A DNA stretch of 64,000 nt, from contig JAHIRM010000008.1 in assembly GCA_018818595.1 (NCBI GenBank), positions 1 through 64,000 on the forward strand, written 5' to 3'. This document shows, piece after piece, positions 26,958 to 36,201 of the stretch (its first letter is position 1; every line of letters starts with the position of its first letter). The notes under the pieces are model-generated. The model made no database searches. It worked only from the letters and a program-made list of their open reading frames with translations, and was not told where the DNA came from. Source of the stretch: Bacillota bacterium. GTDB taxonomy: Bacteria > Bacillota_I > Bacilli_A > Izemoplasmatales > Hujiaoplasmataceae. Both the position numbers and the translations under genes were made by a program.

Positions 26958-26986
26958 ATTATACTATAAAACAAGGCTTTTTGAAA
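26958..26986 (-). promoter_or_regulatory. Promoter of gpmI
   Basis: TTTCAA, 17-nt spacer, TATAAT (26958-26963) on the minus strand. The opposite strand has TATAAT about 15 bp before the GH13 start, so the region is a divergent promoter. Confidence 0.6.
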
Positions 26987-27075
26987 GTAAATTGAACGCA
27001 TTGTAAGCATTTACACATTTAAAATAAGTACATTTATTCGTCTTTTATTTGGTATAATAATAATGAGGTGAAAAT

Positions 27076-29154
27076 ATGGCACAATCAAAACTTTCTTTGC
27101 TTTATAACATATTATCAAATAAAATCCATTTAGGAAAAATCAATTACGTCGTTCCAGATATTTGGAATGCTTGGGACTATCAAGGAGAAGAATTACGCAA
27201 ACTTCCTAGTGGAGAGATCCTTGTAAATCCTTATCGTTTTTACAGTGAGATTATAAGCTCATATATTTTACCAAGTAAATTAGAAAAGAAAGATTATTCT
27301 CTTTCTTTAAGCAAAATTCAAAATGTAAAACTACCTAAAAATGCTCTTGGAGGCGACTGGGTCAGAAAAGCAGTTTTGTATTCTACTTTAATTCGAACTT
27401 CTTCTGCGTGGGACCATGATCGAAGTTTTTCTCTTGATTTGTCAAACTTTAATGAAATGAAAGAAACAGGTACGTTTGTAAAAATGTTACCACTTCTTCC
27501 TTTTTTAAAGAAAATGGGTGTCGATACAGTATACATGTTACCAATATCGCGATTTTCACTAAAAGATAAAAAAGGAGAATTGGGTTCTCCTTACGGAGTT
27601 GCCTCTTTCTTTGATATTGATCCAAATCTAAAAGAAGTTATGACTGGAAATGAGATGACACTTGAAGAAGAGTTTCAAGCCTTTATCGAGGCTTGCCATG
27701 TCTTAGACATGAGAGTTGTCATTGATATCATTCCTAGAACCAATGCGGTTGAAAACGATTTAATTAAGGATCATCCTGATTGGTTTTATTGGATAAAAGC
27801 TAGTGAATATGACAATTACAAAGTTCCTTACGTGGATGGCTTAGAAAACACATTACCTCCTGAAGCTAAATTCATGAAAGATGTGTATGCTTCAAAGGAC
27901 GTTTTAAGACATATTAACATGTTTCAGGTAAACCCTAAAGCTCAAAATGAAGTTTTATGGAATGAATTAATTAAAAACAATCAAAACGATTTATCCGTTT
28001 TGATTGAAAAGAATTTTAATTTACGAATTGCCCCTGCATTTTCAGATCACATCAACGACGTTCAACCACCTTGGACAGATGTTACGTTCTTTCGAATGTT
28101 TTTAGACCATCCAGCAGAAACCGCTAAATACTTAAAGGACAAGACTACTCCTCCTTATATTTTATTTGATTCTATTAAGGCAAATTTATTCCCAGGTAAA
28201 ATTCCAAATACTGCTTTATGGGATACGTTATCTAATATTATTCCTTATTATCAAAACAAATATGGTATTGATGGCGCAAGAATCGATATGGGGCATGCAC
28301 TACCAAAAGAATTATTAAAAATGATTATTCAAAAAGCAAAAGAAGTGGACCCTGATTTTGCTTTTATCGCTGAGGAATTAAGTACTGAAAATGCTTTAAA
28401 AGCAAAAGAATTTGGCTATAACATCATCATTGGAAATGGTTTTTGGATGGAACCTAGAATTTGGGAAAAGAAATTACACAAATTTATCTATGGTGCAAGC
28501 GAAATTGCTCTTCCAATGTTTGCTTGTTCTGAAACACATGATACTGCAAGAATTGCCGGGCGAGATGGTGGTGTTGTGTTAGCAAGATTAACTACAACCT
28601 TAAATATGCTTTTACCCAATCTTGTTCCTTTCATTAATTCAGGTCAAGAAGTTTACGAAATTCAACCGATGAATACTGGCGTTGATTGTACAGACAAAGA
28701 CAAATTTAAATTACCAATAAACGATCTGTTTTATGGAAAATTAGCCTTGTTTGACAAATATGCTCTTCATTATCTTAATCCAAATCGTTGGGAATTAGCC
28801 GATCATTTAGATGGCATCAAAGTGATTCGAAATCGTTGGATAAATGAAATAACTAATTTGGATAACTACGTTCCACTTTACTTTAATGAGTTTGACACTC
28901 CTGTCATTGGTGTTTCCTATTTTAATGAAGAAACTCATAAATGCTTACTCGTTGTCGCTAATTCGAATGTATATAGTGACATTCACTGTAATGCAAACCT
29001 AGAAATCTTACGAAAAAAAGCAAACAATGAAAAGTTATCTGGAAAACTTCTCTACGCAACTTATGAAATGGGAAGAGATTATCATGATTTTTCTCCAGAC
29101 GGGAAAATTTACTTCCATCTTGGAGCAGGCGAAGTCAAAATAATAGAACTATAA
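27076..29154 (+). CDS. Alpha-amylase family (GH13) glycoside hydrolase/transferase, cytoplasmic
   Basis: A 692-residue protein with no signal peptide. The GH13 regions are in order: FLKKMGVDTVYMLPI, DMRVVIDIIPRTN, GIDGARIDMGHALP (nucleophile Asp), FAFIAEELS (acid/base Glu) and SETHDTARIAGRD (conserved HD). The N-terminal 150 residues are not a standard CBM48. The general layout resembles GlgE- or debranching-type GH13 enzymes, but the exact specificity cannot be read. Being intracellular, it likely acts on glycogen or maltodextrins made by the glg operon at 38-46 kb. GAGGTG precedes the start and TATAAT lies just upstream. It is one of only three plus-strand genes. Confidence 0.8.
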   Translation: MAQSKLSLLYNILSNKIHLGKINYVVPDIWNAWDYQGEELRKLPSGEILVNPYRFYSEIISSYILPSKLEKKDYSLSLSKIQNVKLPKNALGGDWVRKAVLYSTLIRTSSAWDHDRSFSLDLSNFNEMKETGTFVKMLPLLPFLKKMGVDTVYMLPISRFSLKDKKGELGSPYGVASFFDIDPNLKEVMTGNEMTLEEEFQAFIEACHVLDMRVVIDIIPRTNAVENDLIKDHPDWFYWIKASEYDNYKVPYVDGLENTLPPEAKFMKDVYASKDVLRHINMFQVNPKAQNEVLWNELIKNNQNDLSVLIEKNFNLRIAPAFSDHINDVQPPWTDVTFFRMFLDHPAETAKYLKDKTTPPYILFDSIKANLFPGKIPNTALWDTLSNIIPYYQNKYGIDGARIDMGHALPKELLKMIIQKAKEVDPDFAFIAEELSTENALKAKEFGYNIIIGNGFWMEPRIWEKKLHKFIYGASEIALPMFACSETHDTARIAGRDGGVVLARLTTTLNMLLPNLVPFINSGQEVYEIQPMNTGVDCTDKDKFKLPINDLFYGKLALFDKYALHYLNPNRWELADHLDGIKVIRNRWINEITNLDNYVPLYFNEFDTPVIGVSYFNEETHKCLLVVANSNVYSDIHCNANLEILRKKANNEKLSGKLLYATYEMGRDYHDFSPDGKIYFHLGAGEVKIIEL

Positions 29155-29162
29155 AGTATAAA

Positions 29163-29194
29163 AAAGGATTGCTCAAAAAAGCAATCCTTATTTT
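29163..29194. terminator. Bidirectional terminator between GH13 and the ECF S-component gene
   Basis: AAGGATTGCT-CAAAAA-AGCAATCCTT with T-rich sequence on the plus side and A/T runs on the other. It serves two convergent genes. Confidence 0.85.
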
Positions 29195-29931
29195 TATGTG
29201 TCGTGATTTAACTGAAGTCCAATGACTTTAAGAAGCCGCTGCAAAATCAACGTATAAAGGATGACTTCAACTGGCATCTTTAGAATTCTTAAAGGAATCT
29301 GAACAAAAAACGGAATTGAATACATATCGTAAATCCAAAGAGGAGTTAATACGATAGAGACAATGAAATATAAAATCGTCACAACAAAAAAAATAAATTG
29401 AAATTCATTGGACTCATTCTTTTTATAATAAAAATAATAGTTTATAAAAAGCAAACCTAAACTACTTACAAGGGAAATGGATACTAAAATATAACGATAG
29501 ATAAAAGTAAAATTAGCATTAGAACTGAGACTATTAATATGAAACAAATACCAAATAGAAGCAAAACTTAACACAAGAGAAAGTGCTGTGTTAAAGTAGA
29601 CAAATTTATTTGGTTTTATTTTTCGTTTTAGGTAAATAAATATCCCTGGTAATACCCCATACAAAATAGCATTTAATGTAAACCCAAAATAAAAGATTCC
29701 TCTTTCAGAACCTAATAAAAAATAACCAATAATGTCTTGAGTAATTCCTGCGAACAGGCCGTATTGTGGCCCAAATAAAAGACTAATAATAATCAAAGGA
29801 ACGTATCCAATTCCAAATTTTACAATGGTAGTAGATGGGGGGTAATAAAAGGAAAATAATTGACTTAATAATATTCCTATTGACACCAATAATCCTGTAA
29901 ATATCAAATTTCTTAATTTAAATTTTAGCAT
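29194..29931 (-). CDS. ECF transporter S component, probably folate (FolT-like)
   Basis: A 245-residue membrane protein with six or more helices. The N-terminal part, VKFGIGYVPLIIISLLFGPQ then GLFAGITQDIIGYFLLG and GIFYFGFTLNAILYGVLPG, is typical of the folate-type S component. The C-terminal RILKMPVEVILYTLILQRLL fits the end of that family. It would bind the vitamin and work with a shared EcfAA'T module encoded elsewhere. No folate riboswitch was found upstream; it follows ung by 13 bp and probably belongs to that unit. The substrate call is moderate. Confidence 0.75.
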   Translation of the reverse strand: MLKFKLRNLIFTGLLVSIGILLSQLFSFYYPPSTTIVKFGIGYVPLIIISLLFGPQYGLFAGITQDIIGYFLLGSERGIFYFGFTLNAILYGVLPGIFIYLKRKIKPNKFVYFNTALSLVLSFASIWYLFHINSLSSNANFTFIYRYILVSISLVSSLGLLFINYYFYYKKNESNEFQFIFFVVTILYFIVSIVLTPLWIYDMYSIPFFVQIPLRILKMPVEVILYTLILQRLLKVIGLQLNHDT

Positions 29932-29944
29932 AATTTCCCCTGCA

Positions 29945-30604
29945 CTATAATGTAAAATCGATTGGTTTTTGATTTGTTATTTGTAAAAATTGATTGATTT
30001 TCGAAAAAGGTTTTGATCCCATAAATCCCCTATAACTCGAAAGAGGGGAGGGATGTACGTTTTCAACGATAAAGTGAATGGAGTTTGTAATAAGGCCTTT
30101 TTTACTTCTCGCAAAACTTCCCCATAAAACAAAAACCATAGGTGTTTGTTTTTGATTCAACAAAGAAATAATGGAATCCGTAAACGTTTCCCAGCCTATG
30201 GATTGGTGACTCAAAGGACTGTTTTTTCGTACCGAAAGAATGGCATTTAATAGTAGTACTCCTTCACTTGTCCATTTTGTTAAATCTCCTGAGACAGGAC
30301 ATTTAACTCCAAGATCTGTAGAAAGTTCTAAAAAGATATTTTTAAGAGAGGGCGGTAACATAATCCCTTTCTTAACAGAAAAGGCAAGTCCCATAGCTTG
30401 AGACGGATTATGATAAGGGTCTTGTCCTAAAATTAAAACTTTTGTGTTTTGATAAGAGGTTAACCGCAATGCATGAAACACATCATGAATGGCGGGATAG
30501 CATTCATATTCTTCATATTCTTTTTTAACTTTTGAGACCAGTTCTTGAAAATAAGATTTTGAAAACTCTTCTTTTAAGAGCAAATCCCAATCATTATTTA
30601 ACAT
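29945..30604 (-). CDS. ung: Uracil-DNA glycosylase
   Basis: A 219-residue family 1 UDG. It shows TKVLILGQDPYHNPSQAMGL (water-activating Asp and uracil pocket), EGVLLLNAILSV, FVLWGSFARSKK and ENVHPSPLSSYRGFMGSKPF (the HPSPLS DNA-intercalation loop). It removes uracil from DNA as the first step of base excision repair. The start was taken at MLNNDWD (30604), matching the family length; the longer open frame overlaps the upstream gene. It overlaps the 3' end of the Cys-rich membrane protein gene by 11 nt. Confidence 0.96.
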   Translation of the reverse strand: MLNNDWDLLLKEEFSKSYFQELVSKVKKEYEEYECYPAIHDVFHALRLTSYQNTKVLILGQDPYHNPSQAMGLAFSVKKGIMLPPSLKNIFLELSTDLGVKCPVSGDLTKWTSEGVLLLNAILSVRKNSPLSHQSIGWETFTDSIISLLNQKQTPMVFVLWGSFARSKKGLITNSIHFIVENVHPSPLSSYRGFMGSKPFSKINQFLQITNQKPIDFTL

Positions 30605-30797
30605 GATGTTCCTCAATGTCAATTGTTTGTTTAATAGAGCATCCATTATTCGAACAAGCGCCACATCCAGATAAATCTGTTAAGTTTTCACAGCCTTTGG
30701 GAACGGCTGTTTTTTCATTGATGGCATAGCTTACCACATAAATGACGACGATTGCTACAACAATCAATACTGCTATAATATATTCCAACCTGTTCAC
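30594..30797 (-). CDS. FeoB-associated Cys-rich membrane protein
   Basis: A 67-residue protein with one N-terminal transmembrane helix (YIIAVLIVVAIVVIYVVSY) and a short cytoplasmic cysteine motif GCENLTDLSGCGACSNNGCS. This matches the FeoB-associated Cys-rich family (PF12669 type). In other genomes it accompanies ferrous iron transport; here no feoA or feoB is adjacent, so its partner must be elsewhere or its role differs. It is sandwiched, with tiny spacing, between the phosphohexomutase gene and ung. Confidence 0.8.
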   Translation of the reverse strand: MNRLEYIIAVLIVVAIVVIYVVSYAINEKTAVPKGCENLTDLSGCGACSNNGCSIKQTIDIEEHHVK

Positions 30798-30801
30798 CTT
30801 C

Positions 30802-32508
30802 TTATTTCACTTGATTGACTAACTTCAATAATTCTTTTGAGACTTCTTTCACAAGTGTCTTCGCTTTTTCAAAAGAAACGTCGTTTCCACCCACATAAAT
30901 CTTAAGCTTTGGTTCTGTTCCAGATGGTCTTAGCACAAACCATAATCCATTTTTAAGAATATATTTGATTACATTGGATTTAGGTAAAAGAAGAGTTGAC
31001 TTACTCTTTCCTTCATACTTTATACTCGTTTCATAATCTTCAATGCTTGAAACTTTTATGTGAGAAATTTGGTCTAAATGATGTTTTCTAAAATAAGTCA
31101 TAATTCGATCGATTTGACGTTTTCCTTCTAACCCAAGAAGATTAATATTATGTAAATCTTCGTAGTAGGCTCCAAACTCATCGAATAAATCACCTAATTT
31201 TTCATATAATGTTTTATGTTCTGTTTCTTTATAGTACGAAGCAGCTTCTGCGGCTAAAAGCATGGCTTGTAGTGAATCTTTATCGCGAACTCCATCATTG
31301 ATGACATATCCAAAAGATTCTTCGTATCCAAACAAAAATTGTTTGTCTGTTGATTCTAAAAATCTAGCTTGTTCTCCAATGTATTTAAACCCTGTTAGAG
31401 TAGATATCACTTCATATCCAAAAGAGCGAGCAATTTTCGCTCCTAAATCAGAAGTTACAATGGTATTAAAAACCACTCCTTTTTGAGGAAGAAGACCAAG
31501 TTTCTTTTTTTCATTTAATAGGTAATAAAGTAAAATAGCTCCAGTTTGATTTCCAGTAAGCAAAATATAATTTCCATCATTTTTAACAGCAATTCCTAAG
31601 CGATCGGCATCTGGATCGGTTGCAATTAACAAATCTGCATCTACTTTTTTGCCTAATTCAATTGCAAGGTGAAATGCTTCAGGATTTTCTGGGTTTGGTG
31701 ATTTCACGGTGGAGAAAAACGGATCATGTACCATTTGTGCTTTCACTGGATAAAATTCATAATTAGTTTCTTGAAGAAGTCTCGTTCCAAGCAAAGCACT
31801 CGTTCCATGAAGAGGTGTAAACACAATTTTAATATTCTTTTTCATTTGAGGATGAAGTTGAATGGATTTAACTAACTTTAAATATTTATCATCAACATCT
31901 TTTCCAATCATTTCTACAAGTCCTTCTTTTTTTAATTCCAAAAAATTTCGAACTGGTATCGAAAAGACATCTTCTACTTCATTTACCATTTCAACAATTA
32001 CATCTGCGTAAATGGGAGTAAATTGACATCCAAATTCATCGTATATTTTATAACCATTGTATTGTGGAGGATTATGACTAGCCGTTACAACAATTCCCGC
32101 AAGCGCGTTTAGAAGACGTGTCGCAAATGATAATTCTGGAGTTGGGCGAAGAGTATCAAATATATACGTTTTAATACCATAATATCCTAAAACTTTTGCG
32201 GATTCTTCAGCAAATTCTTTTGACATTTTTCGGTTATCATAAGCAATCACAACACCACGATTTAATTGATTAATTCCATATCTTTTCCTTAAATACCTAG
32301 CAAGTCCATCGTTAGCTTTTCGAATTGTATAGATATTTAAGCGATTGGTACCTGCACCTAAAATGCCTCTCATTCCGCCAGTCCCAAATTCCAAAGAAGT
32401 GTAAAACATTTCTTCCAGTTCGATGTTTGTTTTTCCAATCATATCGTTTTTTAGTTCAGAATCAAGGCCTTCAAAATTTAGCCATTTTTGATATGTTTTT
32501 TCCCACAT
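30802..32508 (-). CDS. Phosphohexomutase (phosphoglucomutase/phosphomannomutase, PgcA type)
   Basis: A 568-residue alpha-D-phosphohexomutase. The N-terminal FGTGGMRGILGAGTNRLN, the active-site phosphoserine loop IVVTASHNPPQYNGYKIYD, the metal loop DPDADRLGIAV, the sugar-binding GYEESFGYVI and the phosphate-binding RPSGTEPKLKIY are all intact. Its length and motifs fit bacterial PgcA. It interconverts glucose-6-phosphate and glucose-1-phosphate, linking glycolysis to the glycogen operon at 38-46 kb. The start is ATG 32508, seven bases after GAGGTG; a GTG nine bases upstream is inside that site. Confidence 0.93.
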   Translation of the reverse strand: MWEKTYQKWLNFEGLDSELKNDMIGKTNIELEEMFYTSLEFGTGGMRGILGAGTNRLNIYTIRKANDGLARYLRKRYGINQLNRGVVIAYDNRKMSKEFAEESAKVLGYYGIKTYIFDTLRPTPELSFATRLLNALAGIVVTASHNPPQYNGYKIYDEFGCQFTPIYADVIVEMVNEVEDVFSIPVRNFLELKKEGLVEMIGKDVDDKYLKLVKSIQLHPQMKKNIKIVFTPLHGTSALLGTRLLQETNYEFYPVKAQMVHDPFFSTVKSPNPENPEAFHLAIELGKKVDADLLIATDPDADRLGIAVKNDGNYILLTGNQTGAILLYYLLNEKKKLGLLPQKGVVFNTIVTSDLGAKIARSFGYEVISTLTGFKYIGEQARFLESTDKQFLFGYEESFGYVINDGVRDKDSLQAMLLAAEAASYYKETEHKTLYEKLGDLFDEFGAYYEDLHNINLLGLEGKRQIDRIMTYFRKHHLDQISHIKVSSIEDYETSIKYEGKSKSTLLLPKSNVIKYILKNGLWFVLRPSGTEPKLKIYVGGNDVSFEKAKTLVKEVSKELLKLVNQVK

Positions 32509-32587
32509 ACTATCCACCTCTATTACAAAAATTATACTACGAATTTATAAAATTAACAAATGATACTACTTAAAACTTGTTTACAGA

Positions 32588-32616
32588 AAAAATACTTTTG
32601 ACTTGTCAAAAGTATT
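32588..32616 (-). terminator. Terminator after the nitroreductase gene
   Basis: AATACTTTTGAC-AA-GTCAAAAGTATT then TTTTTCTG on the minus strand. Confidence 0.85.
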
Positions 32617-32626
32617 GGTAACTTAT

Positions 32627-33169
32627 TTATCTAATGTAATCAACGATTCCTTCTTTTCTTGGTTTAGGAAGTGGATTTTCACCATCAATATAACCAAAAC
32701 AGATGGAACAGTCGTGTTCGTATTCTTCAGGGATTTTTAATAACCTGTTCATATCAACTTGATTTGCTTGATGATACATGTACCTTGTTTGACCAATAAT
32801 ACAAGAATCTACCCCTATTGATTTTGCGGCTATTGCCATGTTTTCAATTGCACATCCAGCATTCAACTCACTGAATCCTTCGATAGCAGAACTTAAAACC
32901 ACTACGACAGGCGCATGGTAAAAAACATGATAGTCAGGTTCTTTTTGTATGTTAAGTCTTTCCATTCCAGCTAAGGTTAAACGATTGATTTCTTCAATCG
33001 TTTCTTTATCTGTAATGACAGTAAAATGCCAATTTTGTCTGTTTCTGGCGCTTGGAGCAAAGAGCCCACATTCGACAATCAATTTAAGATCTTCTTCTTT
33101 AATTGGTTTGTCCAAATAATTTCTCACGCTTCGTCTTTGTAAAAGTACATCAACGGTTGAATTTTTCAT
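32627..33169 (-). CDS. Nitroreductase family flavoprotein
   Basis: A 180-residue FMN-dependent protein: LLQRRSVRNYLDKPIKEEDL, then ECGLFAPSARNRQNWHFTVI (FMN-binding), NAGCAIENMAIAAKSIGVDS and CSICFGYIDGENPLPKPRKE. It fits the short nitroreductase group using NAD(P)H to reduce nitro or quinone compounds; the natural substrate is not predictable. It follows the PfkB gene by 14 bp and ends at a terminator. Confidence 0.9.
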   Translation of the reverse strand: MKNSTVDVLLQRRSVRNYLDKPIKEEDLKLIVECGLFAPSARNRQNWHFTVITDKETIEEINRLTLAGMERLNIQKEPDYHVFYHAPVVVVLSSAIEGFSELNAGCAIENMAIAAKSIGVDSCIIGQTRYMYHQANQVDMNRLLKIPEEYEHDCSICFGYIDGENPLPKPRKEGIVDYIR

Positions 33170-33183
33170 CCTCTGACACTCCT

Positions 33184-34080
33184 TTACTCTTCTAAGATTT
33201 TTTTAGTTAGTAATGGATTGCATGCTTGATCAACTTCCATGGATAGACTAGCAGCTTTTTTCCCTAAATCTACCGATTCATGCATCGACTTGTCTTGGTT
33301 AAATCCATAAATAATTCCTGCAAGTAGTGCATCTCCTGCCCCAACGCTTGTCTTAACATGGTTGGTTTCAAAGATTAATGTTTGATATATTTTTTTATCG
33401 ATGTTATACGTAATTGGTTCTTTACCGTTGGTAACGACGACATGTTCTAACCCTAAATCAATGAGTTCTCTCACCCCTAGAATAACATCATCTACTTTTT
33501 TATCAAGCAAAGAAGCTAATTCTTGAAGGTTCACTTTTAGGATATTTATAAATGGTAACACGGTTTTAATTCTTTTTACTTTGGACTGCGAAACTCCATC
33601 AACGATAATAACTTTGTCTTTAAATTTTTGGATGAGGTAACATAAAGTTTCTTGAGGCAAGTTTGTATCAAATACCAATACATCAAATGAATTTATTTCT
33701 TTTAAGAAAGGTTCAAAATCACTTGCTTTACAATTGTCAATAATCGAAAAATCATTTATTCCTAAAGAAAGACTTCCATCTGAGTCATGAACAGCTAAAT
33801 ATTTTCCGCTTTCTTTTTCTTTTTCAATAAAGGATAGATGATAATCAATCCCTAAATAATCAAAATAATTTTTCAATAAATCTCCAAAATAATCTTGACC
33901 AATAAAAGTGAATAATGATACTTCCTCTTCAAGACGAAATAGGTTTTCACTAATATTTTTTGCGACTCCTCCAAAGAAGATGTTAACGCGACCAACGTTT
34001 GAATCTTTGTTAAGCAAAGACGTTTGACTAATTCCGATAATATCGATATTACTTGCGCCAATGACTAAGATTTTTCTCAT
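33184..34080 (-). CDS. PfkB-family kinase, pseudouridine-kinase-like
   Basis: A 298-residue ribokinase-fold enzyme. It has the PfkB N-terminal GGVAKNISENLFRLEEEVSL and the C-terminal signature TSVGAGDALLAGIIYGFNQD with catalytic Asp. The motif GGVxxNIxENLxRL with IGASNIDIIG at the N-terminus is most like pseudouridine kinases (PsuK). No psuG glycosidase gene is adjacent, which weakens that assignment. It starts one base after the GDPD gene coding in front of it ends (34082/34080), so the two are a transcription unit with the nitroreductase. Confidence 0.8.
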   Translation of the reverse strand: MRKILVIGASNIDIIGISQTSLLNKDSNVGRVNIFFGGVAKNISENLFRLEEEVSLFTFIGQDYFGDLLKNYFDYLGIDYHLSFIEKEKESGKYLAVHDSDGSLSLGINDFSIIDNCKASDFEPFLKEINSFDVLVFDTNLPQETLCYLIQKFKDKVIIVDGVSQSKVKRIKTVLPFINILKVNLQELASLLDKKVDDVILGVRELIDLGLEHVVVTNGKEPITYNIDKKIYQTLIFETNHVKTSVGAGDALLAGIIYGFNQDKSMHESVDLGKKAASLSMEVDQACNPLLTKKILEE

Positions 34081-34081
34081 G

Positions 34082-34801
34082 TTATTCCAAGATGTTAGAC
34101 GTAATATAATCTACGCCCATTTTAATAAGTTTTTCTGCGATTTCTTTGTCATCAACCGTGAAAACGCAAACTTTCAATCCGATAAGATGGAATCTTTTAA
34201 TGGTCGCTTCATCAATTGCTTTGTGTTCAATATCGATGTTTAATTGGTTTTTTTCGCAAAAATCAAATGTTTTTTCAGACATTCTATTGGTAAGATAAAA
34301 AAGGTGAACATCCGGAAATTTCTTTTTGATGTATAAGAGAAATTTTTCATAAAAAGAAATGATACTTATTTGAGTAATATCATAAAACAACTCAATTTCT
34401 TCTATAATTTTATCGATATTTTCGTAAGAAAGATTTTCTTTTAGCTCTATTAAAGCATGTTTTTGATACGTTTTACAGATGGTTAAATATTCAGATAGTC
34501 TAGGAATAGATATGGACTCACTTAAATTTCCTGTTTTGCGATCCACTAAAGTAAATTTACGAATTTCTTCATATTTAAAACTGGGAATATATAAATTAAG
34601 CATTCCAAGGCGTAAAAGTGTATCATCATGAGTAACGATGAGTTTACCATCCTTTGAAGCGTGAACATCACATTCTATTCCATAATAGCTTCTATTTGCA
34701 GCTGCAACAAAAGCGTTGATGGTGTTTTCGGTTTCAATCCCGCTTAAACCGCGGTGGGCAATCATACCCCGAAAATACTTATCTATTTTAACTGTATTCA
34801 T
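34082..34801 (-). CDS. Glycerophosphodiester phosphodiesterase
   Basis: A 239-residue GDPD. It shows GMIAHRGLSGIETENTINAF (catalytic His-Arg and Glu), GIECDVHASKDGKLIVTHDD (metal site and second catalytic His), HALIELKENLS and the C-terminal VCVFTVDDKEIAEKLIKMGVDYI. It hydrolyses glycerophosphodiesters to glycerol-3-phosphate and an alcohol. No signal peptide was seen, so it is cytosolic. A start at 34801 gives the normal family length; a promoter-like TGGTAAAAT lies in the upstream extension, which argues against the longer frame. Confidence 0.9.
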   Translation of the reverse strand: MNTVKIDKYFRGMIAHRGLSGIETENTINAFVAAANRSYYGIECDVHASKDGKLIVTHDDTLLRLGMLNLYIPSFKYEEIRKFTLVDRKTGNLSESISIPRLSEYLTICKTYQKHALIELKENLSYENIDKIIEEIELFYDITQISIISFYEKFLLYIKKKFPDVHLFYLTNRMSEKTFDFCEKNQLNIDIEHKAIDEATIKRFHLIGLKVCVFTVDDKEIAEKLIKMGVDYITSNILE

Positions 34802-34947
34802 ACTACCACGCTTTCTCTTCTTGTTTTGAATTAACTTTATTTTACCATTGTTTTTGTTTTTTTTGAACATAAAAAAATAAAAATAACCCTTTTTTCCATA
34901 TATTTGTCTTTTTTGTAATATAATATGATATTGAGAGGTGAAAACAC

Positions 34948-35706
34948 ATGACCATATCTGAAATAGGATTTGATTTTAATAAAATTCAAACTGCAACGAT
35001 TTCCCGTAAAAATTTATTATTAAATATTATTTTACTTATTTTTTTCCCAACCTTACTCTTTATCTTCATAACCTTTTTCATTTTGTACTTAGCACAAATA
35101 CCTATGGATTTTAATGAAGTTCCTATGGAGTTTACTGATCCAGAATATCAACAATTTTTTTTAGTCTTCTTTCTTAGCCTAGGAAGTATACTTCTTCTGA
35201 TACTCCTTATATTAGTATTATCTCACTATAAAGCACCAAAACCGTATCTTTATTTATCAACCAATTTAGAACTCGAGCAAAGTCTTTATTTAATCGATAG
35301 AAAAAAAGAAATGTATCTAGATAACAAAATAATGATTTCTCTTTATAAGTCCTCTAATCAAATTTTTTCGACAATTAAACCACTTGATATCTTAACCCAA
35401 AAGAACACGCTTCTTTTTTGGTTAACCCTCGATCAAATAAAAGATTATAAAATTATTCATAAGAAGAATAGAACCACACTTAAATTTACGGTAGGGGTAA
35501 AGGGTAGAACAAATCGAAAAATCTATAATTTGTTTTTTGATGATTCAGGAAACATCAAATCAGTTTCGGAGTTAATTTATTCATCCGCCTATGGAAATTC
35601 TAACATTAAATCGTATAAACGTTTCTATTTCTCCAATATTAATACTCGCTCAATGCATATGATTCATCCGTTAATACAAAAAGAATTACTCAAGAAATTT
35701 TATTAA
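34948..35706 (+). CDS. Membrane protein of unknown function with two N-terminal helices
   Basis: A 252-residue protein with two hydrophobic segments (NLLLNIILLIFFPTLLFIFI and FLVFFLSLGSILLLILLILV), followed by a 150-residue soluble, basic, beta-rich domain. No family was recognised. GAGGTG lies about eight bases before the ATG. It is divergent from the GDPD gene and convergent with the thioredoxin-like lipoprotein gene, so it is an independent transcription unit. Confidence 0.7.
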   Translation: MTISEIGFDFNKIQTATISRKNLLLNIILLIFFPTLLFIFITFFILYLAQIPMDFNEVPMEFTDPEYQQFFLVFFLSLGSILLLILLILVLSHYKAPKPYLYLSTNLELEQSLYLIDRKKEMYLDNKIMISLYKSSNQIFSTIKPLDILTQKNTLLFWLTLDQIKDYKIIHKKNRTTLKFTVGVKGRTNRKIYNLFFDDSGNIKSVSELIYSSAYGNSNIKSYKRFYFSNINTRSMHMIHPLIQKELLKKFY

Positions 35707-35707
35707 A

Positions 35708-35743
35708 AAAAAGGTGAAGGTCTATTAGACACTCACCTTTTAA
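35708..35743. terminator. Bidirectional terminator between convergent genes
   Basis: AAAAAGGTGA / TCACCTTTT arms around a 15-nt loop, with A/T runs on both sides. Confidence 0.8.
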
Positions 35744-36201
35744 TTTAAAGTAATGATAAAATCAATTACATCATCTGGTCCTACATAAATTTCAACTTCT
35801 TCTCCTAATACTACTTTTACCAAAGATGGAGTATAAGTTACGCTTATATCTGGGTGAATATCACTGAATGAAGGGGATTCAACTAAGTAAACTTTATTAA
35901 ACTCCAAATCTTTTATCGTGTGCAAAACTTGTTGTTTAATATCGTTACAATGTGTACAAGTTAACTGATAAAAATATAAATAATAAACACTTTCTGGCAT
36001 AGATAATTGATCTGAAACTTCTAAAATGATGTACTCTTCAAAGTCTTGATAATCTAAAACATCTAGATAAGTAACCGTTGTTCTAGTTATAGTAGTGGTT
36101 GTAGAAGTTGTCATTTCACACCCCGTTAAAAATAACAAACTAAACAGGAGTAGTATAAGTATTTTTTTTTGGTCAAAAAGCTTAAATGCTTTCTTCATCA
36201 T
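35740..36201 (-). CDS. Thioredoxin-fold lipoprotein
   Basis: A 153-residue protein with a signal ending LLFLTGC (lipobox), a T-rich linker (TTSTTTTITRTTVTY), and a small thioredoxin-like domain: VYYLYFYQLTCTHCNDIKQQ (CxxC) and VTYTPSLVKVVLGEEV (cis-Pro loop). It is anchored outside the membrane and could take part in thiol exchange or metal handling. Its start overlaps the end of ribU by 20 bp, so both should be made from the FMN-controlled message. Confidence 0.75.
   Translation of the reverse strand: MMKKAFKLFDQKKILILLLFSLLFLTGCEMTTSTTTTITRTTVTYLDVLDYQDFEEYIILEVSDQLSMPESVYYLYFYQLTCTHCNDIKQQVLHTIKDLEFNKVYLVESPSFSDIHPDISVTYTPSLVKVVLGEEVEIYVGPDDVIDFIITLN

Noticed and set aside
29194-29931. 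Folate (THF) riboswitch before the FolT-like gene
   Set aside because: The gene follows ung by 13 bp, so there is no space for a leader.
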